From: Fragilaria crotonensis
Taxonomy: Eukaryota > Bacillariophyta > Fragilariophyceae > Fragilariales > Fragilariaceae
Direction: 5' to 3'
Assembly (NCBI GenBank): GCA_022925895.1
Contig: JAKSYS010000006.1
Location: 124,001-188,000 of the forward strand
Length of the DNA stretch: 64,000 nt
Shown: positions 1-9,772 of the stretch, one piece after another
Layout: every line of letters starts with the position of its first letter
Numbering within the stretch: position 1 is the stretch's first letter
Notes under the pieces: generated by a model
What the model was told of the DNA's origin: nothing
Database searches by the model: none
Seen by the model: only the letters and a program-made list of their open reading frames with translations
Translations under genes and position numbers: made by a program

Positions 1-1349
1 AGATTTCTCGATGTGCAGACCCTTCCCGGATGGCTGAGGTGGACTGGCCTGGCGGTCTGCGACCGGTGTGCAGCAGGGACGTTGGCAACTGGTTTTTTTC
101 TTGGGCGATACCTACTGTATATGACACAGGGAAGCGCAACAATCTATTGTATGTATGCATACAGTTTATTGCAATACATTGTTACCAAGAATTGGTCCAT
201 GCAGCAAGAACAATATATTGTATTGGCGTTTCCAACAATAGCAATATATTGTGATAGTAGTCCTTTTTAATTCCACTCTCAGTACCACCACGTGATTAGG
301 GTCGTGATTATCCGACGAGCGTACATATAACAAAATGAACCCATAGTGAAACTGGATTCTTGTAAAATTCAAATGGGCTAATGGGCAAATTAAATGGGTC
401 ATGTCATGTGGTCATTTGTTCATCATGCACCTGCACCATAAATTCTCACTCCATTTGTTGTCAGTTGAACTGTTCCTTTGTCCAGCATCCTACTTCTCCA
501 CACACTTTTAAGCCTCATGGCTTGAAGAAAATGGTGAAGACCTGATTATTAGTAGTAGTTTCCATTTTGTTTTACTTCTCCATTTTTCACTCTTGTTTCT
601 GGCCTCCTGGTCAGGCATCCAAGACAAAGGCAAACACCAAATGACGCCCTATGAGTAATCAGACAATTGTCAGAATGAGTTTCTCAGCTGCTGGCAGCGG
701 TTTGTTAACCTAAAGCTGGAAGTGGCTGGTGTGTGGAGGAGAATACCAATGATCATGATAATGTCAGTGTCATTGACAACCTTGGTACTGCTGTAGAGTA
801 AATTGACCCTGGGTGGCTTGTGATGATTTATACTTATATTTATACGGCGTAGAGCTTTGTTCTATACGCCAGGGTCCCCTGTATGATACGACAATATGTC
901 ATGCAGCACCTTTGACGTTATGAACGTGGGTTATATACGAATAGTGCTCCTCGTCACCTCGTCGCATACTCAACCGGCAGGCCGTCCGGCCGAGTAAACT
1001 ACCGGTATATTGATGCAGTTGGATTCGCACAACGCACCAAACTCGCTGGAACAAGAGACTGTACCTGTAGCACCTCCTACCTGGTACTACTTCCCTGGTG
1101 CCAGTATAGTCAGTGGATTGACCAAGGACCAAGTGTAGACGCAGAACCATGAGCACGCGACACGTCTCATCAATTGATTCACCAGCACATTTCCTAGTGT
1201 TGAGTGTACTTGCTTAGAGTGCAAAGGCAGTAGCAAGACGCAGGCCACAAGACAAGGAGCCTCACTGGAGTGATTTGTGAATCGACGGAAGTGGGACGTT
1301 ATTCAGGATTGCAGAGAAACACAACGACGGTGGTGAACCAAACAACACC
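1..1349. other. Gene-free stretch
   Basis: No reading frame here has convincing coding character. The first 260 bases contain several near-repeats of an AATATATTGT/AATACATTGT word, and a short hairpin (GGCGTAGA...TCTATACGCC) lies near 845-870. The last few hundred bases should hold the promoter and 5' leader of the J-protein gene that starts at 1350, but I see no clear core promoter element. Confidence 0.5.
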
Positions 1350-2696
1350 ATGCCGGCTTCTTCGCCCAAGAAAACTCCTGCTTCGTCCGAGGCCATTCTA
1401 AAGTTACTCGCACCCGACGGATATTACACGTATTTAGGAATTGACAAACCGGTTGCGGCCCGACCATTGAGCGCTGATGGTGATACCAATAATGACAATG
1501 ATAACTCATCATCACCATCGGGAGTTGATGAGGAACAAATTAAGAAGAATTACCGCAAATTATCACTTCGTCACCATCCCGATCGTCCAACGGGAGACGC
1601 TGATACCTTTCGCGTCTTGAATCGGGCCCAGAAGGTTTTGCTGAATCCCAAGTTGAGACAACAGTATGACTTGTTGGGAATGGATCTCGATGACGACGAG
1701 GAAGAGACAGACAGTGAACACCCAACTAATGCGGCTCGGAATGCCAACGATGCGGGAGAGGATGGAGACGATGGGAACTCGTCGGGATCGTCATCAATTG
1801 ATAATATCATGTCCCAAATTGCAGCTGCTACCCTCGCCACTATTTTTCAAGTGATGGTACGAACAGGTAAGGAGGTGAATCGATTGCACTCGTTTGCGAT
1901 TCACCGCACTCATCGTTCAAGGTCTACCTCCATCGACTCGTTCAATTGGAAAATGCATTGACAACGGTTTCTTTTGCGCTCATTTTTATAATTCATGCTT
2001 ACACTTCCGCACGCATTTATTTCAAAAGTCATGACCGGGTTTGTGTCAGTGGTTCTGGTTCGATTCCGACTCTTGCTCTATCCCGCCTTGGCCTTTCTCG
2101 TATTTTTTGCCTATCGATTGCACTCCATCGCTTCTTCGGCATCATCATCGACACGGAACAGTGCTAGTGAAGCGGCGTCTCCCCTCCTCATCGGATTGGG
2201 CCTCATTCTCATGCACCGAGGACGAACCGGGGACAACCCATGGAGTTGGGGATTTTGGACTGGTACGTGGTCATTTCTTGTGTTGTTGATGATGATATTC
2301 TTGTAAATCGATATCAAGCGTTCTTGTCTTTGTGCCATCCTCCCTTGCACTCACATTCGGCACGTTGCACCAACACAAAATCATCATACAGGCGAAATCT
2401 TGGTGGTCATCATGTTTACGTACAACTCGTTACAGCAGTATAATTCTCCGTACTTGGCAGTGGGAGTAGCATTGGTGGCATTCTTGCTGACATTGTGGTT
2501 GCGGGGCAATCCCTGGAAGTATGCGACCGCGGTCGCATTGGAGGCATTGTTGGCCCTTTTGGCAGCCTTGGCATTCCCAATCATGGAAATGATTTTGGAA
2601 CAAATTCTGCACGACAAACTACGCCGTGTGGGTGACAAGGTGAGAGCCCATGCCGAACGACTGGAAGCGTATTATCATGCCAACAGCAAAAGGTGA
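1350..2696 (+). CDS. Membrane-anchored J-domain protein, three exons
   Basis: Exons are 1350-1866, 2050-2262 and 2392-2696. Both introns are phase 1 with GT-AG borders (GTAAGG...CAG and GTACGT...CAG), giving 344 residues. The first 90 residues form a J domain with the HPD motif at residues 76-78 (HHPDRP) and the helix III/IV region ending in QQYDLLG. An acidic, Asn/Ser-rich insertion of about 25 residues separates helix I (YYTYLGI) from helix II (EEQIKKNYRKLSLRHH), which is unusual. After an acidic linker, exons 2 and 3 encode several hydrophobic segments, so the protein is probably an integral membrane Hsp70 co-chaperone, perhaps in the endoplasmic reticulum or plastid envelope system. J-domain function (stimulating Hsp70 ATPase) is family knowledge; the compartment is inferred. 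The intron positions are supported by the decayed copy at 7310-8150, which conserves both donor/acceptor regions. Confidence 0.85.
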
Positions 2697-2833
2697 AATT
2701 TGGATTATGTTGTGACGTCGAAGTTGAAAATGTAGTACGAATCTCTATTAGGCTGCTCTGAATCTAGAATACAAAAGGGAGTACGACCTATAGCAAAGGG
2801 GGGAGCGAGAGATACAAGAGTTTATACATGGGG

Positions 2834-3055
2834 TCGATATCATTTATGCGTCTGAGGCATGGCTCATGTCGTTGTCGACAGAATGCTTTCATCCCCAAAA
2901 CACCATCGCATGAGGTGAGACCGCCCGAAGGATGACTGGGAAAAGACAGTTTTGCTGCCATCTCAAGCGTCGCTCAGGAATGAAACTCTCGGTCATGAGC
3001 CTCACAAGAAAGGATCGCTTTGGCGTCGTAGTTATTTACGACTTGTTTTCGGGAC
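2834..3055 (-). pseudogene. Decayed, internally deleted copy of the carrier-like gene
   Basis: Positions 2834-2948 match 8187-8304, the 3' end and downstream of the carrier-like gene. Immediately after, 2951-3050 matches 9217-9315 in the middle of the same gene. About 900 bp of the source are therefore missing in this copy. Shared landmarks are GTTGTCGACAG, CCCCAAAACA, CATCGCATG, and then GTCGCTCAGGAATG and CTCTCGGTCATGAGCC. The copy sits just downstream of the intact J-protein gene, in the same tail-to-tail arrangement seen at 7310-9772. The adjacent minus-strand small membrane-protein gene ends inside this relic. Confidence 0.75.
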
Positions 3056-3427
3056 GCTGAATTGAAGCTCTTCTTCGTCTTCGTCTTCGTCATCGTCTTG
3101 ATCCACCGAGTCATAGTTGGTGCTTTTCCCGAACCATTGTGAAAAGAATATAATCGGAAAGACAACATTGGCAACCACGAGGGCGCCGACCATGTATAAA
3201 GGCTTCTTCATCAAAGTTAGAATGATTGAAAAGATCACCACCAACCAAACGATGCCCACGAGTAAAATGGCGAATCCGCCACAATTACTTCGTAGTTGCC
3301 GCGTCTCTTCGTTGCCTTCATCTTCGTCTTCATCATGAGGTTCAATCTGAACAGGAGACTGGTCCATCACAACAATTGGAGAGGAAGCAGGCCTGCTGGA
3401 ACCAAGATCGCGAGGATTGCTTGACAT
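3032..3427 (-). CDS. Small two-pass membrane protein, unknown function
   Basis: The protein has 131 residues from the ATG at 3427; an in-frame upstream start at 3445 would add six residues. An N-terminal Ser/Pro-rich stretch and an acidic stretch (HDEDEDEGNEE) precede two closely spaced hydrophobic segments (around FAILLVGIVWLVVIFSIIL and YMVGALVVANVVFPIIF). The tail is strongly acidic (DDDEDEDEE) with a basic end. The opposed pattern of two membrane spans flanked by acidic cytosolic-type regions is clear, but I do not recognise the family. Its stop codon lies at the edge of the carrier-gene relic, so the C-terminal residues may have been acquired after the duplication. Confidence 0.55.
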   Translation of the reverse strand: MSSNPRDLGSSRPASSPIVVMDQSPVQIEPHDEDEDEGNEETRQLRSNCGGFAILLVGIVWLVVIFSIILTLMKKPLYMVGALVVANVVFPIIFFSQWFGKSTNYDSVDQDDDEDEDEEELQFSVPKTSRK

Positions 3428-4211
3428 GACAATTCTGATTCTCAATCTCGGAATCCAAATACCGCGTGCCAGATGTTGCGGATAGCGTGCTGCCGATCTT
3501 ATTCGTCGGCTTGGATTATTATTAACTTTTTTTAGAGTGTCTTTGTACTACTACCGGTAGAGTAGTTCATTTGTATGAAAACTCGGAGTACTCTAAGTAC
3601 CAGCTAACCAGAAAGGAGTACTAGTACTGTATTACTGAATTACTGTAGTACCTCTACCGCTGTACACCGAATACTGGTACCTCTGTCTATCGCTGGGTGC
3701 AGGATATACAGATGTGAACAATATGTATGCTCGGAGTATGCGCGTCCATGTGTTTGCCTTGGGAAGTCCTTCTGCACGACTGGACCATCCGACAAAGTCA
3801 TACTTCGACTTAGAGCCCGTCGCTGGACTAGCCAGTATATCACGCGACAGTGCAAGCGAAGAACACTATAGACAGAAATACTGTCCTTATTGTATGCATA
3901 AGCATAGGGAAGACAGACTCTATTTATGGTTCTTCGTTTATCGCCAATATGTGTATGTAGGTCAGCCTTCCGGAAAAGGGAAATCGTGTCGTTGCCTTGT
4001 GCTTCCAATTCAACCTGACAACATCAGGATCACATCGTAAGGCAACCCACTCACTCAGTACATCTCGGTACCTCGTACACCCTTCATCTGTTGCACACAT
4101 TCAGAGCGAGGCCAACCCTATCAACTCACAAAAGTGCACGCCGACAACGCCTATGTGGATTGAGTTTCCCTCAGAGTAATCGAACTTGTAGCCTAGCCCC
4201 TCACCACAACC
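3428..4211. other. Intergenic, GTAC-rich
   Basis: The stretch has short words built from GTAC, AGTACT and ACTCGGAGTACT between 3540 and 3680. I see no gene I can support. Reading frames at 3640-4040 overlap on both strands and have no recognisable protein character. Confidence 0.4.
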
Positions 4212-4796
4212 ATGACACCATCCCTAGAACTGGAGAATGCTGTTGAAATCAAGTACGATGCCTCAAGCTGTGAATACACGGTCATTTGCGCTTGTCGCGA
4301 AGCGCAATATGGCGTCATTCACGCAAATGTCCACCATCCCTACAACCACTGGACGATACTCAGCGTGGTTGTCATTGATGCCATTCAGAATCGAGAAACC
4401 ATGCACACCGATCTCACTGGTCGAATGTCATGTGATCCTTCTACTGTCGCTCCACCTCTGCGATCACCAATGAACCGTCCTTTAAGTCCGCTTCACCAAA
4501 AGGGACGACAATCTGCCCTGGATGCCCACCGATCCTTCTCGAGTTCGGCAATGGCGTCATCCAAGGGACGATCACGGCCGGAACAACAAGGCCGATGGAT
4601 TGCGTCATCATTCCAGAACATAAGCAGCAGTTCGATTACTCCACGAGCATCTGGTCGAACACCACATTTCAGCTTTATGCCAGCCCGAGAGCCATCGTAC
4701 AAATATCATCGTCCCCAACGTATAATTATATTCGATACGGAGGCACTGACCGAAGAACAGGAACTGCAACCCCGGAAACAATCATTTAGGCTATAA
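4212..4796 (+). CDS. Hypothetical ORF, possibly frameshifted
   Basis: An ATG in good context (ACCATGA) opens a 194-residue frame with no recognised domain. The first 70 residues look protein-like (NAVEIKYDASSCEYTVICAC). The later part is low-complexity Ser/Arg. A second frame from about 4430 to 4789 reads more plausibly there, with CPGCPPILLEFGNGVIQG followed by a Tyr/Thr-rich tail. This suggests a frameshift or unseen intron near 4420-4450. Immediately after its stop lies a decayed fragment of the J-protein gene. It may be a real lineage-specific gene, a pseudogene, or chance. Confidence 0.3.
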   Translation: MTPSLELENAVEIKYDASSCEYTVICACREAQYGVIHANVHHPYNHWTILSVVVIDAIQNRETMHTDLTGRMSCDPSTVAPPLRSPMNRPLSPLHQKGRQSALDAHRSFSSSAMASSKGRSRPEQQGRWIASSFQNISSSSITPRASGRTPHFSFMPAREPSYKYHRPQRIIIFDTEALTEEQELQPRKQSFRL

Positions 4797-4805
4797 ATGG
4801 AAAGG

Positions 4806-5215
4806 TAAGTTATCAAAGTCGCACCTGTTTATTCCATCCTCCCTTGTAGTCACAAACTGCTGCTGCTGATGGTTACAGACACACAAAGTCATCGTATGGG
4901 CGAAATCTTGGTGCCCCTTGGCAGTGGGAGTGGCAAAGTTGGCATACGTGCTGACATTGTGGTAGCGGGGGTAATCTCCAATTGAGGCGATGCTGGCCCT
5001 TTTGACAGCCCTTGCATTCCCAATCATGGAAATGATTTGTAACAAATTCTACATGACAAAATTGCCCCGCGTGGGTGACAAGGTAAGAAAGAGCCAATGC
5101 GAAACGACTACTACGTAGAAGCGTATGATCATGCCGACAGCAAAAAGTGAAATTTGGAATATGTTACGTTGACGTTGAAAATGTAGTACAAGTCTCGACG
5201 GTAGTAACCCTAGAT
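4806..5215 (+). pseudogene. Decayed fragment of J-protein gene (intron 2, exon 3, 3' flank)
   Basis: From about 4806 the sequence follows intron 2 of the intact gene (CCATCCTCCCTTG, then ACAG before GCGAAATCTTGGTG) and then exon 3. It has an internal deletion that removes the segment encoding the first exon 3 residues. Landmarks include TTGGCAGTGGGAGT, GCATTCCCAATCATGGAAATGATTT and GTGGGTGACAAGGT. Similarity continues past the old stop codon through GTTGAAAATGTAGTAC to about 5215, so the duplicated unit included the 3' flank. No exon 1 or 2 is present. Confidence 0.8.
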
Positions 5216-5489
5216 TACGATTGGAATTATCTTTCGAGCGATGGATTGAAGGGTCAATAGATGGGTTCCAATGATCAGTATTGGCAATTGGCCCACAGTT
5301 GGCTTGGCCTCCGAGTACTTTCACTGCCGGTACAATAGTAGGTCATACGTACTCCCTTGTGAATGTCATACCACAAACTATCGGTAGGTGCGACCGGTAC
5401 TAGTAGTCAGTAGTCAGTATCGTCAATGATACACCTATAGCGAAGACCGAGCTCAAACAATCGCAATTGTGGGTCGACATAATCCTCCG

Positions 5490-7265
5490 ATGATGAATCA
5501 TCTTCTCATCTTGTTGTGTCTCCAACTGCCGCCGTTGTTTCAATGTTTAGTCCTTTCATCCCGCGTAGGAAAGCGTCGATTCCTCTCTAGAACACTCAGT
5601 CTGTCTTCCATCGCCGACGACTTTGATGGCACGGAACAGCAACATCCTTCGAACTCTAGTACAGATTCAACCAACAAACAAAAAAAGGTCGTCGTAGTTG
5701 GAGCTGGTTGGGGGGGTCTCTCGGCTGCGCATGCCTTGTCGAAGGAACCAAATATCGACGTCACTGTCATTGAGGCATCGCCTCGTGTCGGCGGATTGGT
5801 CCGAGATGGCTATACCACGATATCAGGAACACGTCCCGCAGAGGCAGGTCAACATGGATTTTGGAACAATTATCACAACATTTTTCGATTGCTCCGTGAG
5901 GAAATCCCAGATTTGGGAATGGCGCAACAGTCGACAATGACAGCAGCCCTGACCGAGTACGCTGAGCAGGGACAGTACTCCCCGCGAGGCCTCGAGGCTG
6001 TCTGGCCCGTATATCAACAGCAACAACCCCAACTTCCCACCGGACTGGCTCAAGCCGCATACACTAGATTCCTCAATCTCAGTCTCTGGGATCGTTGCAC
6101 GGCAGTTCCACTGGTTTTGGCATTTTCAGAATTTGACGATTCGCCGGCGGCATGGGAACGGTACGATCCAATTTCATTTCGAGATTTGTGCGTCAAGTTG
6201 GGAGTGTCCCGGCGATGCTACGAGGAAGCCTTTGAACCCATGATCTTGACGGGACTCTTTGCGCCCGGTGCACAATGCAGTGCCGCCGCGGCATTGGGCA
6301 TGGCGTATTTTTTCGTCCTGCAAAGTCAGTCGGCCTTTGACGTACGGTGGTGTCGCGGGAATATTGGCGATGTTATCTTTGATCCATGGGTCAAGAGCAT
6401 GGTGGACAGGGGAGTTAATTTCCAAACATCAACCTATGTGACGGGGTTTGAGATGCACAATGACAAGAAGATATCCAGTGTTCAATGTAAACTTGCAAAC
6501 GGTAGAACTATCGACTTGGAAGCAGATGACGTTGTGTTTGCCGTTGGCGCCAAGGCCTTGAATGCAATTGTATCTAACAGTCCAGAACTCTCCAAGTATT
6601 CCGAATTTAGGCGCTTCGCCAACCTTCGAGGAACAAGCGTCTTGGCGACTCGCATCTTTCTGAACACGAATGTCAAAGTCCCCTACTCAGCAAACGCTTG
6701 TTGGGGATTTGATCCAGGCGTGGGCATGACCCTCTTCGACATCAAGGCGCTGCACGGTCCGAATGCAAAAACTGTGGAGGGTGCAGTGGGATCCGTTCTG
6801 GAAGTCGATTACTATCATGCTTCGAACCTTCTCATCATGAATGACGACGACCTTGTGGCCAAGGTCAAGAAAGACCTGGATACCATCCTCGGCCCCACGT
6901 GTCAATCTGCCACGGTGGTGGATGCCGCTGTGGTGCGTCTCCCCAACGCGGTCAACTGGTACTATCCAGGGTCCTACAAGGACATGCCGGATGTTCAGTC
7001 AACGTCAATTTCCAATCTCTTTTTTGCGGGGGATATTGTTCGCACCCGTCATGGATCGTGGTCGCAGGAAAAGGCCTTCGTAACTGGTAGGGAAGCATGC
7101 AATCGAGTTTTGGGTCGAAAAGTTGACTATGGTGTTTTGCCCATGTCGGCCGATGAACCTCATGTGGCATTCGGTAAAACATGTGTGGCTCTAATTCGAA
7201 AGCTATTGAGTAGTGGTGAAGGCGACCACAAAAAGGGACCGTCGCTGGTCGATTTCTTATGGTGA
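5490..7265 (+). CDS. FAD-dependent amine oxidase / carotenoid desaturase-like protein
   Basis: This intronless protein has 591 residues from the first ATG (5490; an in-frame GTG at 5469 is less likely). A hydrophobic N-terminal segment (LLILLCLQLPPLFQCLVL) and a basic Ser-rich stretch suggest a signal plus transit region, although the usual Phe after the cleavage site is not obvious. About 50 residues further on comes the dinucleotide-binding fold: KVVVVGAGWGGLSAAHAL (GxGxxG), then an acidic residue ending the next strand (VTVIEAS) and a GG motif. The C-terminus has the FAD-contacting NLFFAGDIV...SWSQEKAF...G pattern typical of phytoene/zeta-carotene desaturase relatives. Length and layout fit the amine-oxidase superfamily. 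The substrate cannot be read from the sequence; a plastid carotenoid-type desaturase or isomerase is the likeliest inference. A decayed copy lies at 11880-12380. Confidence 0.8.
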   Translation: MMNHLLILLCLQLPPLFQCLVLSSRVGKRRFLSRTLSLSSIADDFDGTEQQHPSNSSTDSTNKQKKVVVVGAGWGGLSAAHALSKEPNIDVTVIEASPRVGGLVRDGYTTISGTRPAEAGQHGFWNNYHNIFRLLREEIPDLGMAQQSTMTAALTEYAEQGQYSPRGLEAVWPVYQQQQPQLPTGLAQAAYTRFLNLSLWDRCTAVPLVLAFSEFDDSPAAWERYDPISFRDLCVKLGVSRRCYEEAFEPMILTGLFAPGAQCSAAAALGMAYFFVLQSQSAFDVRWCRGNIGDVIFDPWVKSMVDRGVNFQTSTYVTGFEMHNDKKISSVQCKLANGRTIDLEADDVVFAVGAKALNAIVSNSPELSKYSEFRRFANLRGTSVLATRIFLNTNVKVPYSANACWGFDPGVGMTLFDIKALHGPNAKTVEGAVGSVLEVDYYHASNLLIMNDDDLVAKVKKDLDTILGPTCQSATVVDAAVVRLPNAVNWYYPGSYKDMPDVQSTSISNLFFAGDIVRTRHGSWSQEKAFVTGREACNRVLGRKVDYGVLPMSADEPHVAFGKTCVALIRKLLSSGEGDHKKGPSLVDFLW

Positions 7266-7309
7266 ACGTCAGCCCATGGGATTGGTGCTCGAAGCGTTTG
7301 TTGAAAGAG

Positions 7310-8150
7310 CATCCGTCATGTCCCAAATTGCAGCTGCTAGCCTCGCCACTATCTTTCACGTGATGGTCTGAACAGGTAAGGGGACTCGGTTGCACCTTTT
7401 CGCAATTCCGATACTGTACTCAGCGATCGTGACCCACCTCCATAGACTGGTTTGATGGAAGAAAAGCTCATTTACGGTCATACGTTGGCACTCAAACATT
7501 TTCACACGTCTTGACGGTTTTCTTTTTCAGTGACTCTGGTTCGATTCCGACTCGTCCACTATCCCGCCTTGGCCTTTCTTTTTTTGGGCTATCGATTGCA
7601 CTCCATCTTCGGCATCATCATCGGCAACATCGGCATGCAACGAGGACGAACCGCGGCGACCCAAATGAGTTGGAGAATTTGGATAGGTACATAGTCACCT
7701 CTTGTGTTGATGATGATATTCGTAATCGACATCAAGCTTTGTTGTGTTGGCGCCATATACTCATTCACACGGCAGGTCAAGCAAACACCAACACCAAACT
7801 CTTGGCGGTAATAATGTTCACCTACAACTAGTTACAGCACTTTAATTTTCCCTACGTGGCATAGGGTGTGGTAGCCTTGACATTCGTGCTTACATTGTGG
7901 TTGCGGGGCAATCCCCAATCCCTGGAAATATGCGACCAGGGACCCCTTGTAGGCGATGCTGGCCCTTTTCGCAGCCATTGCATTTCCAATCATGGAAATG
8001 ATATTGGAAAAACTTTGCATGATAAATTGCGCCGCGTGGGTGCGTGAGTGTGGCCAATGCCGAACGACTGGCAGCGTATAATTATTATGTCAAAACCAAA
8101 TAGCGAATTTTGGAATATGCTTTATTTTGAAGTTGACATTGTAGTACAAT
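7310..8150 (+). pseudogene. Decayed copy of the J-protein gene (end of exon 1 through 3' flank)
   Basis: The copy begins within exon 1 (CATGTCCCAAATTGCAGCTGCTA at 7317) and follows both introns and exons 2-3 of the gene at 1350. It lacks the J domain. An in-frame TGA falls just before the old intron 1 donor (GGTCTGAACAGGTAAGG), and exon 2 has lost part of its sequence. Exon 3 has indels (for example around 7920-7950, where CCCTGG duplicates) and a disrupted reading frame. The intron borders are still recognisable (AACAGGTAAGG; TTTTTCAGTG; GATAGGTACATAG). It lies directly downstream of the intact oxidase gene and tail-to-tail with the intact carrier-like gene. Confidence 0.85.
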
Positions 8151-8215
8151 GCTCTATAAGCTACGGATCTCTAGAATACAACTGGTCCATATCATGCATG
8201 AGTCTGAGGCGTTGC

Positions 8216-9772
8216 TCATGCCGTTGTCGACAGGATGCTTTCATATCCCCAAAACAGCATCGCATGCGATGGGATAGCCCGAAGCATCACAGGGAGAAGA
8301 GCTGGGCCCATCCCATGCATCATTGAGTATGATAAGCCTCGATAGGCAGCTCCAGCAATTCCACCCGATATCAATATCGCGGCTGCGCTCGTCTTTGTCG
8401 CGATTGTCGTTTCGCATTGTTGTGGGGCACGACTGAGTGCCTGTTTCATGGTCTCATATGTTCCAAAGTAGACCATTGCTCCAGCAATTTCTCTAGACAA
8501 TATTTGACGCGCTGCTTGGTTATCTGATTGGATGAAGAGAAGGGATGGCTTGGTGATGGTATTGCCAAGGAATCCTCGCGCAGCGATGCGAAAATGTGGT
8601 AATTGCGTTTCGCAGTATACAATGGTGGCGCGAGCGGCCCCCGCTGCGGCAGAGGAAACAATGCCGTGGCACACGTCGTGATGATCGACAAAGCCTTCTT
8701 CCGACGATGCCTGCCGGCTGGTCATTCCATACTTGACGCCAAATAAGACCGATGTAGTTCCTGCCGCCACGACGATGCGACCCAATCGTTTGTGATTTCG
8801 AGCGATCGTTTCGTGTTCTTCCAATAGATGATGATGTTGATGATGGTGTTGTTGATGCCATTGCAATGATAACAAGGTTCCATTGCCGTTGGTTGTGTTG
8901 GACATCATTGGCGTGTCAAACTTGTTGTACACCGTGTGTAGTTTGGTGGTACTAAATGCCGCTGGGAAGGGTGTTTGATGTCGACGACCGAGCAACACCT
9001 CCGATCCGCCACCAGCAAAGGCGGATGCCATGAGAATCTGCGGCACGGAAGGGCCTTTACTTAGGACGAGTGCAGGTGCTTCATATGGAACAAAAGACTC
9101 ATAAGTATCGGCGTCCCATTGATCCGGAGTTCGTTGTGGTACAGGAAGAAGATGAATGTTGCCTTGCATCGGCCTGCGCGATTTCACAGCTAAGATGGCG
9201 CCATTCGCAAAGTCTCGTTTTTGCTGCCGTCTGATGTGTCGCTCAGGAATGGTACTCTCGGTCATGAGCCTCGAAAGGAAGGATCGCTTTTGCGTAGTTG
9301 TTGACGACTCCATGCTTGAATCGTTCGCGTCTTGTTTTGTGGGGTCACGAAGTGGAAAGAGAAACCGTGATGCCAAAGAAAATGCATGTGGAATCGAATG
9401 CCGTGTCATGACGTTAGAGTTCACGTTCTCATTGGACGGATCTTCGCACGTCTTGACACCAAGATTGCACTCGGACGAAAATTCACCTTCGGTAGTGCCA
9501 ACATCACGTTTTCGAGTTCCTGGGACAAGCGAGATTCGTGCATTCAGTTTGAATACATGTTCGCTTAGGACACGTGCTCTCGCATGAAAGTGCAAGGCAG
9601 CTGGTTTCTCAAAGGCAGAATGCGTCACGGTCGGGATCCGATTAACTGGCACTCTACGACCTCCAGTGCGCCGGTTTCCGTGCACCGGGTGAAGGAACGT
9701 CCGCGCCAGAATTTTTTGTCGGGGGAATGCGTGCGTCCTGGTACAAACTGTACGTCTTGTCCGTTGCTCCAT
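8216..9772 (-). CDS. Divergent mitochondrial-carrier-like protein
   Basis: The protein has 518 residues from the ATG at 9772; later in-frame ATGs are possible because the N-terminal third is basic and looks unstructured. The C-terminal half has carrier-family features: a repeat start rich in small residues (ILMASAFAGGGSEVLLG), a second (VSSAAAGAARATIVY), and a third (AILISGGIAGAAYRGLSY). It ends in MLRAIPSHAMLFWGYE, which matches the RAIPANAxLFxGYE pattern at the end of SLC25 carriers. The canonical PxD/ExxK/R signatures are eroded, and a His/Gln-rich insertion (HQQHHHQHHH) lies before the second repeat. The family assignment is moderate. Substrate is unknown and transport activity doubtful without the signature residues. 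A deleted relic of this gene lies at 2834-3055. Confidence 0.6.
   Translation of the reverse strand: MEQRTRRTVCTRTHAFPRQKILARTFLHPVHGNRRTGGRRVPVNRIPTVTHSAFEKPAALHFHARARVLSEHVFKLNARISLVPGTRKRDVGTTEGEFSSECNLGVKTCEDPSNENVNSNVMTRHSIPHAFSLASRFLFPLRDPTKQDANDSSMESSTTTQKRSFLSRLMTESTIPERHIRRQQKRDFANGAILAVKSRRPMQGNIHLLPVPQRTPDQWDADTYESFVPYEAPALVLSKGPSVPQILMASAFAGGGSEVLLGRRHQTPFPAAFSTTKLHTVYNKFDTPMMSNTTNGNGTLLSLQWHQQHHHQHHHLLEEHETIARNHKRLGRIVVAAGTTSVLFGVKYGMTSRQASSEEGFVDHHDVCHGIVSSAAAGAARATIVYCETQLPHFRIAARGFLGNTITKPSLLFIQSDNQAARQILSREIAGAMVYFGTYETMKQALSRAPQQCETTIATKTSAAAILISGGIAGAAYRGLSYSMMHGMGPALLPVMLRAIPSHAMLFWGYESILSTTA

Noticed and set aside
2050-2080. GGTTCGATTCC resembles a tRNA B box (also at about 7535).
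   Set aside because: It lies in exon 2 of the J-protein gene (and its relic), encodes part of a membrane segment, and has no tRNA 5' half or acceptor stem.
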